A DNA stretch of 18,475 nt from Burkholderiaceae bacterium (lineage in GTDB: Bacteria; Pseudomonadota; Gammaproteobacteria; Burkholderiales; Burkholderiaceae): NCBI GenBank assembly GCA_947380285.1, contig CANCQD010000039.1:1-18475 (forward strand), read 5' to 3'. Positions 7,272 through 16,200 of this stretch are shown in pieces; position 1 is the stretch's first letter, and the number at the start of each line of letters is the position of its first letter. The translations under genes were made by a program, and so were the position numbers. The notes beneath the pieces were generated by a model that was not told the origin of the DNA, searched no databases, and saw only the letters and a list, made by a program, of their open reading frames with translations.

Positions 7272-8543
7272 TTGAAAGACAAAATTCTTTCGTTTCTAAA
7301 GCAGCTATCTGAAAAGACGAAGCCGATTATTCATAAAGGCGTTCACCACGGAGCGCATCATGCAAAAGTTGTCGCTGCTGGTTTGGCGGGCTTGTATTGG
7401 AATCTGTCACCCCAAAATCGTTACCGCGTTCGCCTTGCCGCCTTTGCATTTGCCATTCTCTCTTTGGGCATTGTTGTAGGTCGCGTTACCAACGTCAATC
7501 GCACCGTGAAGATTGAGACCTCCGACAAAGCGCTCAAAGTCGAAAAGACTGGCGTTCTCGAATTAAAGCTACCCGGTATTCAACTCAACCCAGAGGTTTA
7601 TGTATTCCAGTCGGCTGAAAAAGTTCAAGTGCCAGTCAATATCAAAGTGCCTGGTCGTTTGGCGTTTAATGCTGAAAAATCTAAAGTACTGTCAGCTCGT
7701 GCTCCAGGCCGAGTGGAGCGCATCTATGCTTTTGATGGTGCCCAAGTAGAGATTGGCTCTCCAATTGTCGAACTGTATAGCCCGGAATTTTTATCGGCAC
7801 AGCAAGAGTACTTATTGTCTTCTAAGACAGCCAAAGTACTTGAGGCGAGCAAAACGATGAGTGATTTGTTAGGCGATGCGCGCATCACTCAACAAGCTGC
7901 CGCTAATCGCATGAGAAATCTTGGCGCTGGCGAGGGCGATATTAAGAGTATTGAGAACACCGGTAAGACAACAAGTAATTTGGTGATGCGTTCACCATTG
8001 AAGGGTGTTGTCGTTAAGCGTAATGTTGAGCCTGGCTCTACCGTGAATTCTGGTGATGTGATCGCATCGTTGGCCGATCCTAAGCAACTCTGGTTTTTGG
8101 GTAATGTGTTTGAGCAAGATTTTCGGATGATCAAGCAAGGTCAGAAAATGGTTTTGCATCTTGAGGCTTATCCAGATAAAGAATTTGTTGCTTATGCTAA
8201 TTACATTGCGCCTACGATTGATCCACAAACCCGTGCCTTATTAATCCGTGCGGACGTAGAAAATATTGATGATCTTTTGCGTCCTGATATGTATGCCTCA
8301 GGATCATTAACTACGGGTACAGCTGATGCAGTTGTTGTTCCGCAATCAGCTATCGTGAGAATTCGAGAAAATCGTTATGCCATTATTAAGACAGGACCAG
8401 AGACTTTCCGTCGCGTACCTGTTAAAGGCTACGACCTCAATAGTAAAAGCTTCGCGATTACTGAAGGTGTAGAGCAGGGCTGGCAAGTATTAGCCGAAGG
8501 TGCTGTTTTGTTAAATGATCGCTTTGCAAAGCAGGAGGACTAA
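7272..8543 (+). CDS. HME efflux membrane-fusion protein (CusB/CzcB family)
   Basis: Periplasmic adaptor (423 residues) linking the RND pump to the outer-membrane channel. One transmembrane anchor (LAAFAFAILSLGIVVGRV, about residues 55-72) is followed by barrel-sandwich/lipoyl and alpha-hairpin regions. These include APGRVERIYAFDGAQVEIGSPIVELYSPEF (144-173), VMRSPLKGVVVKRNVEPGSTVNSGDVIASLAD and a C-terminal beta-barrel plus membrane-proximal domain. The roughly 50-residue cytoplasmic N-terminus is unusual: it holds a His cluster HKGVHHGAHH (H21, H25, H26, H29, H30) before the anchor. No Met-rich copper/silver site like that of CusB is seen. It starts with TTG 9 bp after the channel gene and ends directly at the pump GTG. 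Confidence 0.9.
   Translation: MKDKILSFLKQLSEKTKPIIHKGVHHGAHHAKVVAAGLAGLYWNLSPQNRYRVRLAAFAFAILSLGIVVGRVTNVNRTVKIETSDKALKVEKTGVLELKLPGIQLNPEVYVFQSAEKVQVPVNIKVPGRLAFNAEKSKVLSARAPGRVERIYAFDGAQVEIGSPIVELYSPEFLSAQQEYLLSSKTAKVLEASKTMSDLLGDARITQQAAANRMRNLGAGEGDIKSIENTGKTTSNLVMRSPLKGVVVKRNVEPGSTVNSGDVIASLADPKQLWFLGNVFEQDFRMIKQGQKMVLHLEAYPDKEFVAYANYIAPTIDPQTRALLIRADVENIDDLLRPDMYASGSLTTGTADAVVVPQSAIVRIRENRYAIIKTGPETFRRVPVKGYDLNSKSFAITEGVEQGWQVLAEGAVLLNDRFAKQED
8533..8539 (+). promoter_or_regulatory. Strong Shine-Dalgarno for the RND pump
   Basis: AGGAGGA lies 4 nt before GTG (8544), which immediately follows the fusion-protein TAA (8541-8543). It fixes the GTG start and shows that pump translation is coupled to the upstream gene. 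Confidence 0.8.
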
Positions 8544-11500
8544 GTGAGCGTTTTCACCTCCTTTATTCGAGGGGTAATCGAGAAGCGCGTATTAGTTATT
8601 TTTGCTTCGATCGTATTGCTTGGCCTTGGTATGCTCAGTCTGAGTAAGTTGCCTATTCAGCCATACCCAGGTGTTGCGCCGTTAACTATTCAGGCTATTT
8701 CACAATGGCCTGGCAGAAGTACAACTGAAGTTGAGCAGCAGGTCACAATTCCGGTTGAGAACGCCTTAGCAGGTATTCCTGGGCTACAAGCATTCCGCTC
8801 GGTATCGCTATTTGGCTTGTCAGTCGTCACGCTAAAATTTAATGACACGGCAGATCCATTTAAAGCACGTCAAGTTTTCATTACTAATTTATCAAACGTC
8901 AGTTTTCCTCCTGGCGTAACTTCTAGTATTAGTCCAGACTCAGATGCTACCGGCGAGATCATGCGTTACGAAGTGCGCTCTGACTATGCAAACTCAACTT
9001 TGCTCAAAACTTTGCAGAACTATGAAATCTATAAAGAGCTAAAGCAAACACCCGGTGTAGCAGACGTATCTTCTTTTGGCGGTAAGGTTCGTCAATATCA
9101 GGTGATTGTGAGTCCCGAAAGTTTGCAGGCGAAGGGCGTGTCTGTTAATCAACTGATCTTGGCTTTAACGAATGCCAACAGTAATACCGGCGGCGGCTTG
9201 CTTCCTAGTGGTGAGCAGCAATTTGTGGTGCGCGGTGTAGGCCTTCTCAAAAATATCGACGATATCAAGCAGGTAGTCATCACTATTAACAATGGCGTAC
9301 CTATTCGTATTGGCGATGTGGCCCGGGTAGAGATTGGTAATGCGCCACGATTGGGTATGTTCCAGTTCAATGACAATCCAGATTCCGTAGAGGGGATTGT
9401 GTATTTACGTCGGGGTGAAAATGCCACTGAAGTGCTGGCTCGTGTCCGCAGTACTGTAGAAAATATTAATAAACACGTCCTGCCTCCTGGCATCGAAGTA
9501 AAGCCTTTTTATGATCGTCAGGTACTTTTAGATATCACTATTGGCACCGTTAAACATACGCTGTTCTTTGGTATTTCATTAGTATTGGCGGTTTTGTTCT
9601 TCTTTTTGGGCAATATCCGTGCAGCTGCTGTGGTCGCCGCGGTTATTCCATTGGCATTGTGCGTCTCATTTATACAAATGCATTTATGGAGTGTGCCAGC
9701 CAATTTGATTTCCTTGGGTGCAATTGACTTTGGAGTCATCGTAGACTCTGCAGTGATTCTGACCGAGAACGTCATGCGCCACCTGGAAGAGGGCGGCAAG
9801 CGTCTGAATCAAAGCATCATCATGGCAACTAGCGAAGTACAGCGTGCCATGATTTATTCGACTGGCATCATCATCGTTGCTTACTCACCACTATTCTTTA
9901 TGGGTGGAGTTGAAGGCATCATCTTTAAGCCGATGGCATTTACGATGGGCTTCGCCTTGATTGCTGCAATGGTCCTCAGTTTGACATTTTTGCCGGCAAT
10001 GATTTCATTGGTGTTTGGAGAAAATCTTCACCATGCTCCGCCATCTTTCATTACTAAGATTTTGGGTGGATATAAGCCCTTGCTTAGAAAATGGATGGAT
10101 CGTCCATTAACAATCTTCTCTGTTGCAGTCTTTGTATTAGGCATCACTTTGTTAAGTATGACCCGCTTAGGCACGGCATTCTTACCAACACTTGAAGAGA
10201 ACAATATTTGGTTGCGGGTGACATTGCCCAATACGGTTGATCTTGATTACTCAGTCAAGATTGCCGACCAATTGCGAGCAACCTTTATGGCACAGCCAGA
10301 GATTGATAAGGTTGCAGCACAGATCGGTCGCCCTGATGATGGCACCGACTCTACCGGCGTCTTTAACCAAGAATATGGCCTTTACTTAAAGAGTCCAGAA
10401 AATATGCCAAGCGGTTCTTCGAAGAAGGATTTAATTACCAATTTAGAGACCGAGCTCGATAAGATACCTGGTATTACCTATAGCTTCTCACAATATATTC
10501 AGGACAACGTGAATGAGGCCTTGTCTGGCGTTAAGGGTGAAAACTCGGTCAAGATTTACGGTACCGACTTAGATGTTCTTGATCAAAAAGCGCACGAGGT
10601 TATCAATCAATTAAAGCTGGTTAGGGGTGTAGCGGATGAGGGCATCCTCAAAGAGCTTGGCCAGCCAACCTTGAATATTCAAATTGATCGCGAGAAATCT
10701 GCACGCTACGGCATCAATATGAATGACATTCAGACTGTAGTTACCAATGCTATTGGTGGCGCTGCAGTAACGAACTTGCTCGAAGATGAAAAAACCTTTG
10801 GTATTGCGGTTCGCTTAAATGAAGGTAGTCGCAATGATGTTGCTGATATTGGACATTTATTGGTTGATGCTCCGGATGGTACAAAGATTCCGTTATCAAT
10901 GGTTGCAACTGTGCGCTTGACAGATGGCCCATTCTTTATCTATCGCGAAGCTGGTAAGCGATATATTGCTATTAAATTTAGCGTCCGCAATCGTGACTTG
11001 GGTAGCGCTGTAGAAGATGCGCAGTTCTTGGTAGAAAAGAACATCACATTGCCACCAAACTATTCGATTAGCTGGGATGGTCAGTTCAATCAAATGAAGC
11101 AAGCGCAGAAGAAATTGATGTTAATTGTGCCTTTGGCTTTGATGGGCATCTTCTTATTGCTCGTGAGTGCGTTTGGAAACTTCCGCGACGCTTTCATTGT
11201 GATGATTAATGTCCCTTTTGCCGCCATTGGTGGTGTGATTGCATTGCACTTAGCGGGTGAGACATTAAGTATCTCGGCCTTCTTTGGTTTCTTATCGCTC
11301 TTTGGTATTGCAATTCAGGATGGCGTGATCCTCATTTCATTCATCAATAAGACATCTGCTACAGAGCATGGTCAGATGAAAGACATCATGGTTGAGGGTG
11401 CTTCATTGCGGGTTCGTCCTGTTTTAATGACTGCAGCGCTTTCAGGTTTAGGTCTCTTGCCAGCAGCTTTATCACACTCCATTGGTTCGGAAGCACAGCG

Positions 11501-11624
11501 TCCTTTGGCTCTCGTGATTGTGGGCGGCATGGTGACAACAACCGTATTGACGCTCCTAGTCCTGCCCGTAATTTACGGCTGGTTTAGAGGTCGCGCATTG
11601 GCTGCACCAGCAAGTAATATCTAA
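8544..11624 (+). CDS. Heavy-metal efflux RND transporter (CusA/CzcA family)
   Basis: Inner-membrane proton-driven pump (1026 residues, normal for the family) that expels metal ions through the fusion protein and outer-membrane channel. It has the RND layout: TM1 near residues 15-33, a large periplasmic loop, a TM2-6 block (about 338-500), a second periplasmic loop and TM8-12 near the C-terminus (about 865-1015). The HME proton-relay signature in TM4 reads DFGVIVDSAVILTEN (D395, D401, E408). This DFG...D form resembles the divalent-cation CzcA/CnrA branch rather than the Cu/Ag CusA form (DAAIVMIEN). It differs from the common DFG..DGA by Ser in place of Gly. Divalent-metal specificity is therefore favoured but not proven. 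surE follows 31 bp later on the same strand, with no terminator seen between them. Confidence 0.93.
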   Translation: MSVFTSFIRGVIEKRVLVIFASIVLLGLGMLSLSKLPIQPYPGVAPLTIQAISQWPGRSTTEVEQQVTIPVENALAGIPGLQAFRSVSLFGLSVVTLKFNDTADPFKARQVFITNLSNVSFPPGVTSSISPDSDATGEIMRYEVRSDYANSTLLKTLQNYEIYKELKQTPGVADVSSFGGKVRQYQVIVSPESLQAKGVSVNQLILALTNANSNTGGGLLPSGEQQFVVRGVGLLKNIDDIKQVVITINNGVPIRIGDVARVEIGNAPRLGMFQFNDNPDSVEGIVYLRRGENATEVLARVRSTVENINKHVLPPGIEVKPFYDRQVLLDITIGTVKHTLFFGISLVLAVLFFFLGNIRAAAVVAAVIPLALCVSFIQMHLWSVPANLISLGAIDFGVIVDSAVILTENVMRHLEEGGKRLNQSIIMATSEVQRAMIYSTGIIIVAYSPLFFMGGVEGIIFKPMAFTMGFALIAAMVLSLTFLPAMISLVFGENLHHAPPSFITKILGGYKPLLRKWMDRPLTIFSVAVFVLGITLLSMTRLGTAFLPTLEENNIWLRVTLPNTVDLDYSVKIADQLRATFMAQPEIDKVAAQIGRPDDGTDSTGVFNQEYGLYLKSPENMPSGSSKKDLITNLETELDKIPGITYSFSQYIQDNVNEALSGVKGENSVKIYGTDLDVLDQKAHEVINQLKLVRGVADEGILKELGQPTLNIQIDREKSARYGINMNDIQTVVTNAIGGAAVTNLLEDEKTFGIAVRLNEGSRNDVADIGHLLVDAPDGTKIPLSMVATVRLTDGPFFIYREAGKRYIAIKFSVRNRDLGSAVEDAQFLVEKNITLPPNYSISWDGQFNQMKQAQKKLMLIVPLALMGIFLLLVSAFGNFRDAFIVMINVPFAAIGGVIALHLAGETLSISAFFGFLSLFGIAIQDGVILISFINKTSATEHGQMKDIMVEGASLRVRPVLMTAALSGLGLLPAALSHSIGSEAQRPLALVIVGGMVTTTVLTLLVLPVIYGWFRGRALAAPASNI

Positions 11625-11655
11625 AGCATTAGCAAAGAGAAAGAGCTGAATAGTC

Positions 11656-12450
11656 ATGAGCAATCGTCAACCGCACATCTTGGTCTCTAATGATGATGGC
11701 TATTTAGCTCCTGGCTTATTAGCTTTAGTAGAAGCAGTGCGTCCCTTGGGTCGCATTACGGTGATTGCTCCTGAGCAGAACCATAGTGGTGCCTCAAATT
11801 CACTCACATTATCAAGACCATTGTCGATTCATCGCGTGGCAGGGGGAGAGCGTGATGGCTTTTTCTTTATTAACGGCACTCCCACGGATTGCGTGCACGT
11901 TGCGATGACGGGTTTCTTAGATGAGAAGCCTGACCTAGTGATCTCTGGCATTAATCAAGGCGAGAACATGGGTGAGGATACGCTTTACTCTGGCACTGTA
12001 GCGGCCGCGGTTGAGGGTGTCATGTTTGGTGTGCCCGGTATTGCTTTCTCGCAAATTGATCGTGGTTGGAATCGCATTGAAGATGCAGCTAAAGCAGCCC
12101 ATGATGTTGTAGCGCAAATGCTGGTTTCTGCCTTAAGTAAAAATCATGCTGACGGCGTTGCAACTCTACTCAACGTCAATATTCCAAATCGTCCTTATGC
12201 TGATTTGTATCGCTGGCGAGTTACCCGTTTGGGTAATCGTCATCACTCACAGCCAGTAGTGGTTCAAGATAGCCCACGTGGCGAGAAGATCTATTGGATT
12301 GGTGCTGCAGGCGATGTCAAAGAAGGCTCAGAGGGTACAGACTTTCATGCGGTTGCCCAAGGATGTATTTCGATTACGCCAATGCAATTGGATTTAACGC
12401 ACCATGCTCGTTTAGCGGCTATGCGCGCAAATGGTTGGGATCGCGGTTGA
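11656..12450 (+). CDS. surE: 5'/3'-nucleotidase SurE
   Basis: Metal-dependent cytoplasmic phosphatase acting on nucleoside 5'- and 3'-monophosphates (264 residues). Signatures are the N-terminal [13 protein letters not shown] (D13, D14), the NHSGASNSL segment (residues 42-50, S44), NGTPTDCV (73-80) and [22 protein letters not shown] (97-118). The start ATG has a modest purine-rich AGAAAGAG upstream. The stop codon TGA shares bases with the pcm start (TTGA). surE-pcm-nlpD is a conserved order in proteobacteria tied to stationary-phase survival. Here the group is directly behind the metal-efflux genes and may receive read-through from them. Confidence 0.96.
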   Translation: MSNRQPHILVSNDDGYLAPGLLALVEAVRPLGRITVIAPEQNHSGASNSLTLSRPLSIHRVAGGERDGFFFINGTPTDCVHVAMTGFLDEKPDLVISGINQGENMGEDTLYSGTVAAAVEGVMFGVPGIAFSQIDRGWNRIEDAAKAAHDVVAQMLVSALSKNHADGVATLLNVNIPNRPYADLYRWRVTRLGNRHHSQPVVVQDSPRGEKIYWIGAAGDVKEGSEGTDFHAVAQGCISITPMQLDLTHHARLAAMRANGWDRG

Positions 12451-13103
12451 AGGCTCCCACCGAACGCTTTGCTGCCTATAGGCAAGCCCTAGCCGCAAAA
12501 GTGCATGCTAGCGGAGTAAAGCACGGTAAAACTTTAGAAGCAATTGCTACTGTTCCAAGACATGCGTTTATGGATGCGGGTTTGCATGCGCAAGCCTATG
12601 AAGATACTGCTCTACCAATTGGGCATGAACAAACCATTTCTAAGCCTTCAGTTGTGGCGCGCATGATTGAGCTACTTCATAAGCCCAAGCATAAGCTTGG
12701 TAAGGTTTTGGAGATTGGTACTGGATGCGGTTACCAAGCTGCAGTTTTGAGCTTGTTGGCAGATGAGGTTTACTCTATTGAACGCATTCGTCCATTGCAT
12801 GATATGGCCAGAGCAAAGTTGCGCCCATTTCGCATCAATAATCTGCGCCTAATCTATGGCGATGGTATTTTGGGTTTGCCTCAAGCCGCACCATTTGATG
12901 GGATTATTCTGGCTGCAGCAGGCTTAGGAATCCCAGACGCCTTGCTAGATCAATTAGCAATTGGCGGGCGCTTAGTTGCCCCAGTTGCCAAAAATGACAA
13001 AGAGCAGCAGCTTGTGATGGTGGAAAGAATGAGCTCTCAGCGCTACCAAAGAACTGTGCTGGACGGGGTCTTTTTTGTGCCCTTACAATCAGGGGTAGTA
13101 TGA
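12447..13103 (+). CDS. pcm: Protein-L-isoaspartate O-methyltransferase
   Basis: Repairs damaged L-isoaspartyl residues in proteins using S-adenosylmethionine. The open frame extends back to 12294, but that part lies inside surE in another frame and looks like shadow sequence (Cys/Arg-rich). The family homology begins at KAPTERF, so TTG at 12447 is chosen, giving 218 residues and a 4-nt TTGA overlap with surE. Motifs are [17 protein letters not shown] (residues 57-73; family PIGxGQTIS), the SAM-binding [14 protein letters not shown] (88-101), YSIERI (109-114), YGDG (137-140) and the C-terminal VFFVPL. An ATG at 12573 would truncate the N-terminal helices and is less likely. Its stop overlaps the ATG of a 13-codon ORF (13100-13141). 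Confidence 0.92.
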   Translation: MKAPTERFAAYRQALAAKVHASGVKHGKTLEAIATVPRHAFMDAGLHAQAYEDTALPIGHEQTISKPSVVARMIELLHKPKHKLGKVLEIGTGCGYQAAVLSLLADEVYSIERIRPLHDMARAKLRPFRINNLRLIYGDGILGLPQAAPFDGIILAAAGLGIPDALLDQLAIGGRLVAPVAKNDKEQQLVMVERMSSQRYQRTVLDGVFFVPLQSGVV

Positions 13104-13141
13104 GATTTATGATGAATACTCCAATTCAGAACCCAATTTAA
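13100..13141 (+). CDS. Possible 13-codon coupling ORF between pcm and nlpD
   Basis: An ATG overlaps the pcm stop as ATGA (13100-13103), preceded by AGGGG at 13091-13095. The frame reads [13 protein letters not shown] and its TAA (13139-13141) shares one base with the nlpD ATG (TAATG). The ORF thus fits exactly between two genes with overlaps at both ends. No function can be read from the peptide. It may serve only to hand ribosomes from pcm to nlpD, which lacks a good Shine-Dalgarno of its own, or it may be chance. Confidence 0.3.
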   Translation: MRFMMNTPIQNPI

Positions 13142-13899
13142 TGCCACACCTATTTAAGACTTTCCTGATTGCACTGATATCGACATCGCTGGTTTTGCTA
13201 GCGGGGTGTTCCGTACCTCGCGCTAAGCCTGCCAGCGTAACTGATCGAACAGCTAGTTCAAGTGAGCCCACCCCTCCTGGATACTATCGCGTCAAAAAAG
13301 GGGACACCTTAGCGCGTATTGCCTTGGATAACGGACAAGCACCACGCGATGTAGTGCAGTGGAATAAGGCAGCCAACCCAAGCTTTAATCCAAATGTGAT
13401 TGAGGTTGATGACTTAATTTTAATTAAAGCACCTGGCGGATCTAAGACAGCACGCGTGGTTGAGAAAAAATCATCCGCTGATAAATCAGATGCCCCAATA
13501 TCTTCTCCAGAGCCTGCAAAAACAGAAGTGGTTGCTGAGCCCGGAATTCGTTTGTCTTGGCCCGCTAAAGGTAAGGTTACTGGTGAGTTCAGTGAAACCA
13601 ATAAAGGTATTGATATCGCAGGCAAGGTTGGCGAGCCAGTACTAGCAGCATCCGATGGCAAAGTCGTTTATGCCGGTAATAGTTTGCGTGGTTATGGCAA
13701 TTTAGTGATTGTCAAACATGACAATACCTATCTCACTGCATATGCTCACAACAGTAAGCTCTTGGTGAAAGAGGGTGACTCTGTGCGCAAGGGTCAAAAG
13801 ATTGCAGAGATGGGTGATACAGATGCCACATCACCTAAATTACATTTTGAGTTACGCGTCAATGGTAAACCAGTTAATCCAACGCCGTATTTGCAGTGA
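13141..13899 (+). CDS. nlpD: NlpD-like lipoprotein, LysM and LytM/M23 domains
   Basis: Outer-membrane lipoprotein thought to activate the septal murein amidase AmiC during daughter-cell separation. The lipobox LAGC ends at C23. One LysM domain (YYRVKKGDTLARIALDNG through IEVDDLILI, about residues 48-95) binds peptidoglycan. A low-complexity linker follows, then an M23/LytM domain (about 155-250). The metal-site HxxxD is replaced by NKGIDIAG, as in E. coli NlpD, so the domain is an activator rather than a protease. The later HFEL is present. 252 residues, shorter than E. coli NlpD (379), mainly in the linker. rpoS, the usual downstream partner in many proteobacteria, is not present; the next gene begins 17 bp later. 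The upstream 13-codon ORF overlaps its start. Confidence 0.92.
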   Translation: MPHLFKTFLIALISTSLVLLAGCSVPRAKPASVTDRTASSSEPTPPGYYRVKKGDTLARIALDNGQAPRDVVQWNKAANPSFNPNVIEVDDLILIKAPGGSKTARVVEKKSSADKSDAPISSPEPAKTEVVAEPGIRLSWPAKGKVTGEFSETNKGIDIAGKVGEPVLAASDGKVVYAGNSLRGYGNLVIVKHDNTYLTAYAHNSKLLVKEGDSVRKGQKIAEMGDTDATSPKLHFELRVNGKPVNPTPYLQ

Positions 13900-13916
13900 T
13901 GTTGCAGTAAGTACGC

Positions 13917-14738
13917 ATGGCCACCGTTCTTGTATTTGATATTGAAACCATCCCAGATGTAGGCGGACTGCGTCGTCTGGAAGACTATCCAGATGCGATG
14001 AGTGATTCTGAAGTGGCTGCTAAAGCCATGGCGGATCGAGCCGCTAAAACGGGTAGTGAGTTTCTGCCCTTATTTCTACAAAAGATCGTTGCTATATCTT
14101 GCGTGATTCGTAGAACGACTAAAGAGGGCCTGCCTCAAATTAAAGTCGGCACTCTAGGTACTCCGCAAGATGACGAAAAAGTCTTAATACAGGCCTTCTT
14201 TGATCTGATTGAAAAATACACTCCTCAACTAGTTTCTTGGAATGGCAGCGGATTTGATTTACCGGTTTTGCACTATCGCGCCTTAGCAAATCATGTGCAA
14301 GCCCCGCGTTATTGGGAAATGGGTGAGAGTCAAGAATCCGATAGTCGAGAATTTAAGTGGAACAACTACATCAGTCGTTACCACATGCGTCATCTCGATA
14401 TGATGGACCTGCTAGCTAAATTTAATGGACGTGCGAATGCACCCTTGGATGGTTTGGCTAAGCTCTGTGGCTTCCCGGGCAAGATGGGTATGGACGGCAG
14501 CCAGGTATGGCCTGCGTATCAAGAAGGCAAGATTAATGACATTCGTCGCTACTGCGAGACCGATGTGGTTAATACATATTTGATGTATTGCCGCTTTCAG
14601 TTACTACGCGGCGGCTTTTCTCTAGAGGAATATCAAGAAGAGATCGAGTTTGTAAAAGCGTATTTAGAGAAGGAATCCAAAGAACCCAATGGCGGTCAGT
14701 GGCAAGAATATCTTCAAGGTTTTTCAGCAGATGCGTAG
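13917..14738 (+). CDS. Predicted 3'-5' exonuclease, PolB-like (DEDDy)
   Basis: 273 residues matching the stand-alone 'DNA polymerase B-like exonuclease' family (PF10108-type). DEDD residues are visible: FDIET (D8, E10) in motif ExoI, SWNGSGFDLPVL (D114) in ExoII and YCETD (Y212, D216) in ExoIII. The YxxxD spacing places it in the DEDDy class, like the proofreading domain of family B polymerases. No polymerase domain is attached. Substrate (DNA or RNA) and process are unknown; neighbouring rlmD suggests only co-transcription. The ATG is 17 bp after nlpD with a weak Shine-Dalgarno, and its 3' end overlaps the likely rlmD start by 8 nt. Confidence 0.88.
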   Translation: MATVLVFDIETIPDVGGLRRLEDYPDAMSDSEVAAKAMADRAAKTGSEFLPLFLQKIVAISCVIRRTTKEGLPQIKVGTLGTPQDDEKVLIQAFFDLIEKYTPQLVSWNGSGFDLPVLHYRALANHVQAPRYWEMGESQESDSREFKWNNYISRYHMRHLDMMDLLAKFNGRANAPLDGLAKLCGFPGKMGMDGSQVWPAYQEGKINDIRRYCETDVVNTYLMYCRFQLLRGGFSLEEYQEEIEFVKAYLEKESKEPNGGQWQEYLQGFSADA

Positions 14739-16158
14739 AGGGGATAAGCCAGTCAATATTGAAGTGGCAGAACCGATCAAAGTTGAAGCCCTAGATCTAG
14801 ATGCCCAAGGGATAGCCCGCTTAGTTCCTAACGAAGAAGAGGCTTCACAAGGTCAAAGCGGTAAGGTGATCTTTATTAAAGGTGCGCTGCCAACAGAGTT
14901 AGTGACCTACACCATCACTAGTGATAAAGCCCGTTTTAGTAAAGCTAAAGTGCGCAATATTCTCAAGCCCGCAGTATTTAGGGCGGAACCTAAGTGCAAA
15001 GCCTTTGGGGTGTGTGGTGGTTGCACAATGCAGCATTTGGATATTCGTGCTCAAGTAGCAATGAAACAGCGCGTCCTTGAAGATGACTTACAACATATCG
15101 CCAAAGTAAAGCCAGAAGAAATTCTGCGACCAATGGGTGGCCCCACCTGGGAGTATCGTCACCGCGCGCGTTTAAGCGCTGTGAATCGCTCGATTAAAAA
15201 AGGTACGGTATTAATTGGCTTTCATGAAGGCAAGAGTGGCTACGTTGCCGATATGTTGGCATGTGAGATTTTGCCCAAGCATGTATCCGATCTTTTACCA
15301 AAGATGCGTATCTTAGTTATGGGTTTATCTATCGTGGATCGTATGCCTCAGATTGAGATTGCAGTGGGTGAGCCAGAAGATGCGCAATCGGATGATCCCA
15401 GAAAATCAAGGCCGGTAACGGCTTTAGTGTTTCGAAATCTTAAGCCTTTAACTGCAGAAGATGAGCAGCTCTTGAGAGCGTTTGCAGACGAGCATCAGGT
15501 TTGGATATGGTTGCAGCCCAAGGGCATTGAGACCGTAGCCCCGTTTTATCCTGAGACAGGAAAGCTTTGTTACCGCCTACCTGAATTTGAAATTGAGATG
15601 CCATTTAAGCCTGCTGATTTCACTCAGGTAAATCACATGATGAATCGAGCCTTAGTGAGTAGGGCGATTCGTTTGCTGGATGTGAAATCAACCGATCGTG
15701 TACTCGATTTATTTTGCGGAATTGGTAATTTCACACTTCCACTGGCTAGAAAAGCGGAGCAAGTTTTAGGGATTGAAGGTTTAGAGAGTTTGACAACTCG
15801 AGCGAAAGCGAATGCAGAACATAACGGATTGGTTGATAAAGTCAGCTTCATGCAAAGCGATTTATTTGAAGTGACACCAGAGACGATTTATGCCTGGGGT
15901 AGGGCCGAGCGCTGGTTAATGGATCCACCACGCGAGGGTGCAATGGAGATTTGTAAGGCTCTTGCCCAATTGCATCTGCAACAAAGTGAATTGCTACCGC
16001 AACGTATTGTGTATGTATCTTGCAACCCTAAAACCTTGGCAAGAGATGTGGAAATCTTGTGCCATCAGGCCGGCTACACTTTAAGTAGCTCAGGAATCAT
16101 TAATATGTTTCCCCACACCTCACATGTTGAATCCATGGCGGTATTTGACCGCCAATAG
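14731..16158 (+). CDS. rlmD: 23S rRNA (uracil-1939-C5)-methyltransferase RlmD
   Basis: SAM-dependent m5U methyltransferase (RumA/RlmD), 475 residues from the chosen start. An N-terminal TRAM-like RNA-binding domain (about 12-80) is followed by an iron-sulfur cluster site: C89, C95, C98 (CKAFGVCGGC) and C178. The Rossmann SAM site is VLDLFCGIGNFTLP (324-337). FTQVN (297-301), DPPR (398-401), the nucleophile C431 in VYVSCNPKTLARD and the base E467 in SHVES complete the active site. The frame is open back to ATG 14689, inside the exonuclease gene. ATG 14731 is preferred because it gives a typical short N-terminus, has AAGG upstream and overlaps the previous gene by only 8 nt. Last gene of the long rightward run. 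Confidence 0.95.
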   Translation: MRRGDKPVNIEVAEPIKVEALDLDAQGIARLVPNEEEASQGQSGKVIFIKGALPTELVTYTITSDKARFSKAKVRNILKPAVFRAEPKCKAFGVCGGCTMQHLDIRAQVAMKQRVLEDDLQHIAKVKPEEILRPMGGPTWEYRHRARLSAVNRSIKKGTVLIGFHEGKSGYVADMLACEILPKHVSDLLPKMRILVMGLSIVDRMPQIEIAVGEPEDAQSDDPRKSRPVTALVFRNLKPLTAEDEQLLRAFADEHQVWIWLQPKGIETVAPFYPETGKLCYRLPEFEIEMPFKPADFTQVNHMMNRALVSRAIRLLDVKSTDRVLDLFCGIGNFTLPLARKAEQVLGIEGLESLTTRAKANAEHNGLVDKVSFMQSDLFEVTPETIYAWGRAERWLMDPPREGAMEICKALAQLHLQQSELLPQRIVYVSCNPKTLARDVEILCHQAGYTLSSSGIINMFPHTSHVESMAVFDRQ

Positions 16159-16200
16159 ACCCATAAGTCTTTGATTTAGAGATACACCCCTTGATTATTG

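Noticed and set aside
12294..12446. N-terminal extension of the pcm reading frame inside surE
   Set aside because: The 51 extra residues are Cys/Arg-rich, unlike any Pcm N-terminus, and overlap surE in another frame. TTG at 12447 restores a normal family length.
13284..13661. 125-residue minus-strand ORF opposite nlpD
   Set aside because: Antisense shadow with no family resemblance; nlpD is clearly the real gene.
14689..14730. Longer rlmD start inside the exonuclease gene
   Set aside because: It adds 14 residues not expected in RlmD; ATG 14731 gives a typical N-terminus and a small overlap.
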